This document shows positions 61,512-64,000 of a stretch of 64,000 bases of DNA, in pieces (position 1 is the first letter of the stretch; every line of letters begins with the position of its first letter). The DNA lies in NCBI GenBank assembly GCA_003140215.1, contig PLJL01000004.1:466193-530192 (forward strand), in the 5' to 3' direction. The position numbers and the translations under genes are program-made. Source of the DNA: Vulcanimicrobiota bacterium (GTDB lineage: Bacteria > Vulcanimicrobiota > Vulcanimicrobiia > Vulcanimicrobiales > Vulcanimicrobiaceae). Below the pieces are notes generated by a model, which saw only the letters and a program-made list of their open reading frames with translations, did not search any database and was not told the origin of the DNA.

Positions 61512-62248
61512 CGAGCTTCTTTCCTCCAGCATACGGCCGTCCAATCAACCGTCTCTAACGGCTCGCGAATCGCGTTTCTGTCCCGATAGTCCTCGACCGC
61601 TTTCGCGCACGAAGGAACCGCGCCGTAATCGTCGACGATACAATACCCTCCGGCACTCAATTTAGGATACAGTGATTCGAGCGCAATCATCGTTGACTCA
61701 TTCATGTCTCCGTCTAGCCGCAGAAGCGCAAGTTGGCCGATTGGCGCGTCTGGAAGGGTGTCGCGAAACCAGCCTTCGAGAAACCGAACCCGCTCGTCCA
61801 GCAGCCCGTACCGATCAAAAGCCCGTTGCACCTCGGCTAGCGGTACGGCAAGTGCTTCAAAGGTGTGCAGCGAATCGCCGGCGTCCTCGGGATAACGAAT
61901 CACGTCGGGCGCCGGTAGTCCTGCAAAGGAATCTGCGACCCAAACATTCCGGTCGGAAATGCCGTACGCTTGTAAAACGCCGCGCATGAGAATTGCCGCC
62001 CCACCGCGCCAAACGCCGGTCTCGATAAAGTCACCAGGCACTTCCCGACGCAGCGTATCTCGAGCGCAGAATTCCAAATTATCGAGGCGTTTTTGTCCAA
62101 TCATGGTATGAGCGCGAACGGGCCAGTGCGGGCCCCTAGGCGTACCGGTTACTGAGACTTCATGGTCGTCATAAATGATATCGAGCAACGATCGTTTCAG
62201 GAGATCGATGTAGAGGGTTACGAGCCGTTCATCGTCGGTGTAGCCCAT
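61508..62248 (-). CDS. TylF/MycF-family O-methyltransferase
   Basis: The 246-residue SAM-dependent enzyme has DFIETGVWRGGAAILMRGVL (SAM-binding motif), WVADSFAGLPAPD, VRFLEGWFRDTLP, LLRLDGDMNESTMIALE with metal-site Asp residues, and IVDDYGAVPSCAKAVEDY. Relatives methylate sugar hydroxyls in macrolides or glycans. Together with the sulfotransferase and glycosyltransferase genes, a surface-glycan role is plausible. ATG 62248 starts after a long noncoding stretch. Confidence 0.9.
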   Translation of the reverse strand: MGYTDDERLVTLYIDLLKRSLLDIIYDDHEVSVTGTPRGPHWPVRAHTMIGQKRLDNLEFCARDTLRREVPGDFIETGVWRGGAAILMRGVLQAYGISDRNVWVADSFAGLPAPDVIRYPEDAGDSLHTFEALAVPLAEVQRAFDRYGLLDERVRFLEGWFRDTLPDAPIGQLALLRLDGDMNESTMIALESLYPKLSAGGYCIVDDYGAVPSCAKAVEDYRDRNAIREPLETVDWTAVCWRKEAR

Positions 62249-62400
62249 GGAGTCCCCGCGTATCGGTTCGCGTGAAATAGTGGATCACAATTCTGCGTTG
62301 GCCCCGAAGAGGGGGCTGCCATCCGCCCTGCAGAGGTCCAGCCTCATTGATTGTGGCCTACGATCCGGGCAGGTTAGCGCGATTTCTCCAACGAGCCGCT

Positions 62401-62440
62401 GGGTTAGGGTGATTTGCGGGTTATTGTGATAGAACAACAT
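62401..62440 (+). repeat. 40-bp imperfect direct repeat, copy A
   Basis: Matches copy B (62966-63006) at 32 of 41 aligned positions. Common parts are TTAGGG, GATTTG, TTAT, GTGATAGA and CAACAT. The left end also forms an inverted repeat with 62467-62478. Confidence 0.7.
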
Positions 62441-62478
62441 TGCGCATCCGAGCATGTACATGCTTTATCACCCTAACC
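62402..62478. repeat. 12-bp inverted repeat around a 53-base spacer
   Basis: GGTTAGGGTGAT (62402-62413) and ATCACCCTAACC (62467-62478) are perfect complements. It could form a hairpin in RNA or mark a two-site binding region. Confidence 0.7.
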
Positions 62479-62727
62479 GGCGCGACGCAAACCTGGAAAC
62501 TACCCGTCGCGGCGTCGAACTACGAACAGCCTCGTCCTAAAACGCTTTACCATCGGCGAAACGCGGCTGACGGAGTGCTAGGGCGACCACGCGCAAGGCC
62601 GTAATTCGCTCTATCCAGAAAACCTTTTCGATGCTGCTCCAGTTCGTAATGGGCACGCTAGCCCGTTGAGGCAACGCGCACTTCAGGGTGCAACTATCAG
62701 GTCTTCGAAAACAGCAGACGTGCGCGC

Positions 62728-62745
62728 TGCTTTATCACGATAACC
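62728..62745. repeat. Third dispersed copy of the TTATCACGATAA core
   Basis: TGCTTTATCACGATAACC shares TGCTTTATCAC with 62461-62471. Its complement matches GGTTATTGTGATAG in copy A and CTTATCGTGATAG in copy B. The core TTATCACGATAA is close to palindromic. Confidence 0.6.
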
Positions 62746-62965
62746 CTCGTCGCGGTGACTTCGGGCGCTCATGTCGTGCGCCCGCGAAGTCGAACGCTCC
62801 TTAGCCGAAGGCCATTCGATGCACTTTCTGCATGAGGGCCGCATTGTCGAGCTACCGGCTTGCGCCGCGGGTCACCCGGCGGGCTGAGCTAAAGGCTCGA
62901 CGAGCCGTCGGGCCGGTTTGGACACCGTTGGGTTCGGGCGATTTCGAGCTCGGCCCCGCAGGCTC

Positions 62966-63006
62966 GGCTTAGGGGGATTTGACCCCTTATCGTGATAGAC
63001 CAACAT
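62966..63006 (+). repeat. 40-bp imperfect direct repeat, copy B
   Basis: Copy B ends 44 bases before the ATG of the phosphoesterase gene, a position suited to a promoter or operator. See copy A for the shared bases. Confidence 0.7.
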
Positions 63007-63050
63007 CCGAGTTGCGCAGCGTGCGATCTTAGAGGGGTGTAGATACGCTT

Positions 63051-64000
63051 ATGGGGTACGCCGGGCCGATCACCAACATCATCGTCGTGATGCTCGAGAA
63101 CCGCTCGTACGACAACGTTCTGGGGATGCTGTACGCGCCCGGGAATCCTGCCCCGTACAACAGCGCGCCGGCCGGCCAACTGACGCTGAACGGCCTCCCA
63201 CCGGGCGCGTCCAACGTGGACCCCGTCACGGGTCTTGCCCTGAACGCTTGGGGTGGTCCCGGCGATTCGCCGACGATCCCCGAGACCGACCCTGGCGAAC
63301 CGTTCTACGACATGGCGCAACAGATCCAGGGCGCCGCATTCAAAGAGGACGACAACCCGTACTCGTCGAGTGCGACCGCCCCCATGGGCGGCTTCATCGC
63401 GAACTACCGCGCGCAGTTCGCGGGCGGGCAGACGGCTAGCTCCGCCGGGATCGGGAACGTGCAGAACGCCGTACGCGACGTCATGCATGTCTACACGCCC
63501 TGGCTCATGCCGGTAACGGCGTACCTCGCACGGAATTTCATGGTCTGTGATGGGTGGTTCGCCTCGGCGCCGACGCAGACGTTCGCAAACCGGATGTTCG
63601 CGCACTGCGCCACTCCCGGCGGCTCGAGTACCGAAAGCTTTCTCGACGACACGCAGTATCTGTTGACGTGGGCGGCGGACGGATTTGGGACGAACAGCGT
63701 GTTCGCTCAACTCGACGCCGTGCTCGGCCTGAGTGCGAAGCCGAACTGGAAGGTCTACTTTCACGACTACTCGATCAGCATGGGCCTAGTAAAGTACGTC
63801 AACGCGGCCGCCACGAGTGCGAGCAACATCAATGTTGCCAGCTACGATCAGTCGGACTATCCCGATACGTCGTCCCTGTGGCCCGTCGGCGCGTGGCCCA
63901 ACACGTTTCTGGCCGACCTCGCGAACGGGACGTTACCGCCGTACTCGTTCGTCGAGCCGCGCTACAGCAACAGCTATCAGGATCTGCTCGATTCGTCGAA
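63051..64000 (+). CDS. Phosphoesterase family protein (phospholipase C/AcpA-like), partial
   Basis: The frame opens at ATG 63051 and runs past the end of the window (316 codons visible). It begins ITNIIVVMLENRSYDNVLGML, the metal-site opening of bacterial phospholipase C and AcpA acid phosphatases. It continues with PMGGFIANYRAQF, MPVTAYLARNFMVCDGWFAS, APTQTFANRMF and YSFVEPRY. No signal peptide is visible at this start. An in-frame TAG lies upstream, so the start cannot be much earlier. A GAGGGG is present about 14 bases before the ATG. Substrate: phospholipids or phosphate esters. Confidence 0.88.
   Translation, partial: MGYAGPITNIIVVMLENRSYDNVLGMLYAPGNPAPYNSAPAGQLTLNGLPPGASNVDPVTGLALNAWGGPGDSPTIPETDPGEPFYDMAQQIQGAAFKEDDNPYSSSATAPMGGFIANYRAQFAGGQTASSAGIGNVQNAVRDVMHVYTPWLMPVTAYLARNFMVCDGWFASAPTQTFANRMFAHCATPGGSSTESFLDDTQYLLTWAADGFGTNSVFAQLDAVLGLSAKPNWKVYFHDYSISMGLVKYVNAAATSASNINVASYDQSDYPDTSSLWPVGAWPNTFLADLANGTLPPYSFVEPRYSNSYQDLLDSS

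Larger units (their letters stand above)
62249..63050. other. 800-bp noncoding stretch with dispersed repeats
   Basis: No frame here shows coding character on either strand. It holds imperfect copies of a TTATCGTGATAG-type repeat, a 12-bp inverted repeat and mostly unremarkable sequence between them. It may contain promoters for the flanking divergent genes, an unannotated RNA, or decayed DNA. Confidence 0.7.

Noticed and set aside
62401..63006. CRISPR array
   Set aside because: Copies are few, imperfect, irregularly spaced and in both orientations; no cas genes are near.

Overview
The window is a GC-rich bacterial chromosome segment that uses the standard genetic code: TAG, TAA and TGA all end clear genes, and GTG and TTG starts are common. 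Genes are tightly packed, many overlap by 4 bases (ATGA or GTGA), and most stretches read as short operons. A beta-barrel-type DUF5916 protein, several lipoproteins and periplasmic binding proteins suggest a diderm. Aerobic heterotrophy is suggested by the P450, the TcuAB-type redox pair and substrate uptake systems. The mix would fit a little-studied deep-branching phylum such as Eremiobacterota/Vulcanimicrobiota, but that is an inference and cannot be settled without a phylogeny.

Layout. 1-8.1 kb: housekeeping block with a degenerate ArgB-like protein, a CAP-domain protein, pth, rplY (bL25) and prs on the minus strand. Divergent from these are uvrB, a secreted protein and an oligopeptide-type binding lipoprotein. 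8.1-13.4 kb: accessory block with two nearly identical 60-bp palindromic repeats around a small unknown gene, then YdeI-like, DUF1028 and cytochrome P450 genes, and a membrane GAF sensor with a copper-amine-oxidase-N-type outer domain.

13.5-26.5 kb is the most striking region: ten overlapping or closely spaced plus-strand genes. The first is a cytoplasmic regulator that fuses a MarR-type winged helix to a complete DctP (TRAP-type) ligand-binding domain. It is followed by a complete Liv-type ABC importer (livKHMGF), hydantoinase/oxoprolinase A and B subunits, a DUF1445 hydro-lyase/D-glutamate-cyclase family protein, and a TcuA/TcuB-like flavoprotein and Fe-S membrane pair. I read this as a ligand-controlled uptake and catabolic operon for a carboxylated amide, lactam or polycarboxylate of unknown identity.

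26.6-35.3 kb: DUF5916 barrel protein, small envelope proteins, an MBL-cupin fusion, a GH38 alpha-mannosidase, a HAD phosphatase and a polytopic membrane protein. 35.4-37.7 kb: a large lipoprotein between two strong terminators. 37.8-54 kb: uvrA, a HicBA-like pair, PEP-mutase family, Tat-exported and VOC proteins, ligA, nnr, acpS, an archaemetzincin, a two-gene split chemoreceptor with a DUF3343 protein, birA, ndk and eno.

54-62.3 kb: tRNA-Met(CAT), tRNA-Glu(TTC) and tRNA-Val(TAC) punctuate a region of glycan-type genes: a frameshifted GT2 remnant directly after tRNA-Glu, a second glycosyltransferase-like gene, a sulfotransferase and a TylF-type methyltransferase. LemA/TPM genes and a MATE exporter lie among them. 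62.25-63.05 kb is a long noncoding stretch with dispersed TTATCGTGATAG-type repeats. The window ends inside a phosphoesterase (phospholipase C/AcpA family) gene.
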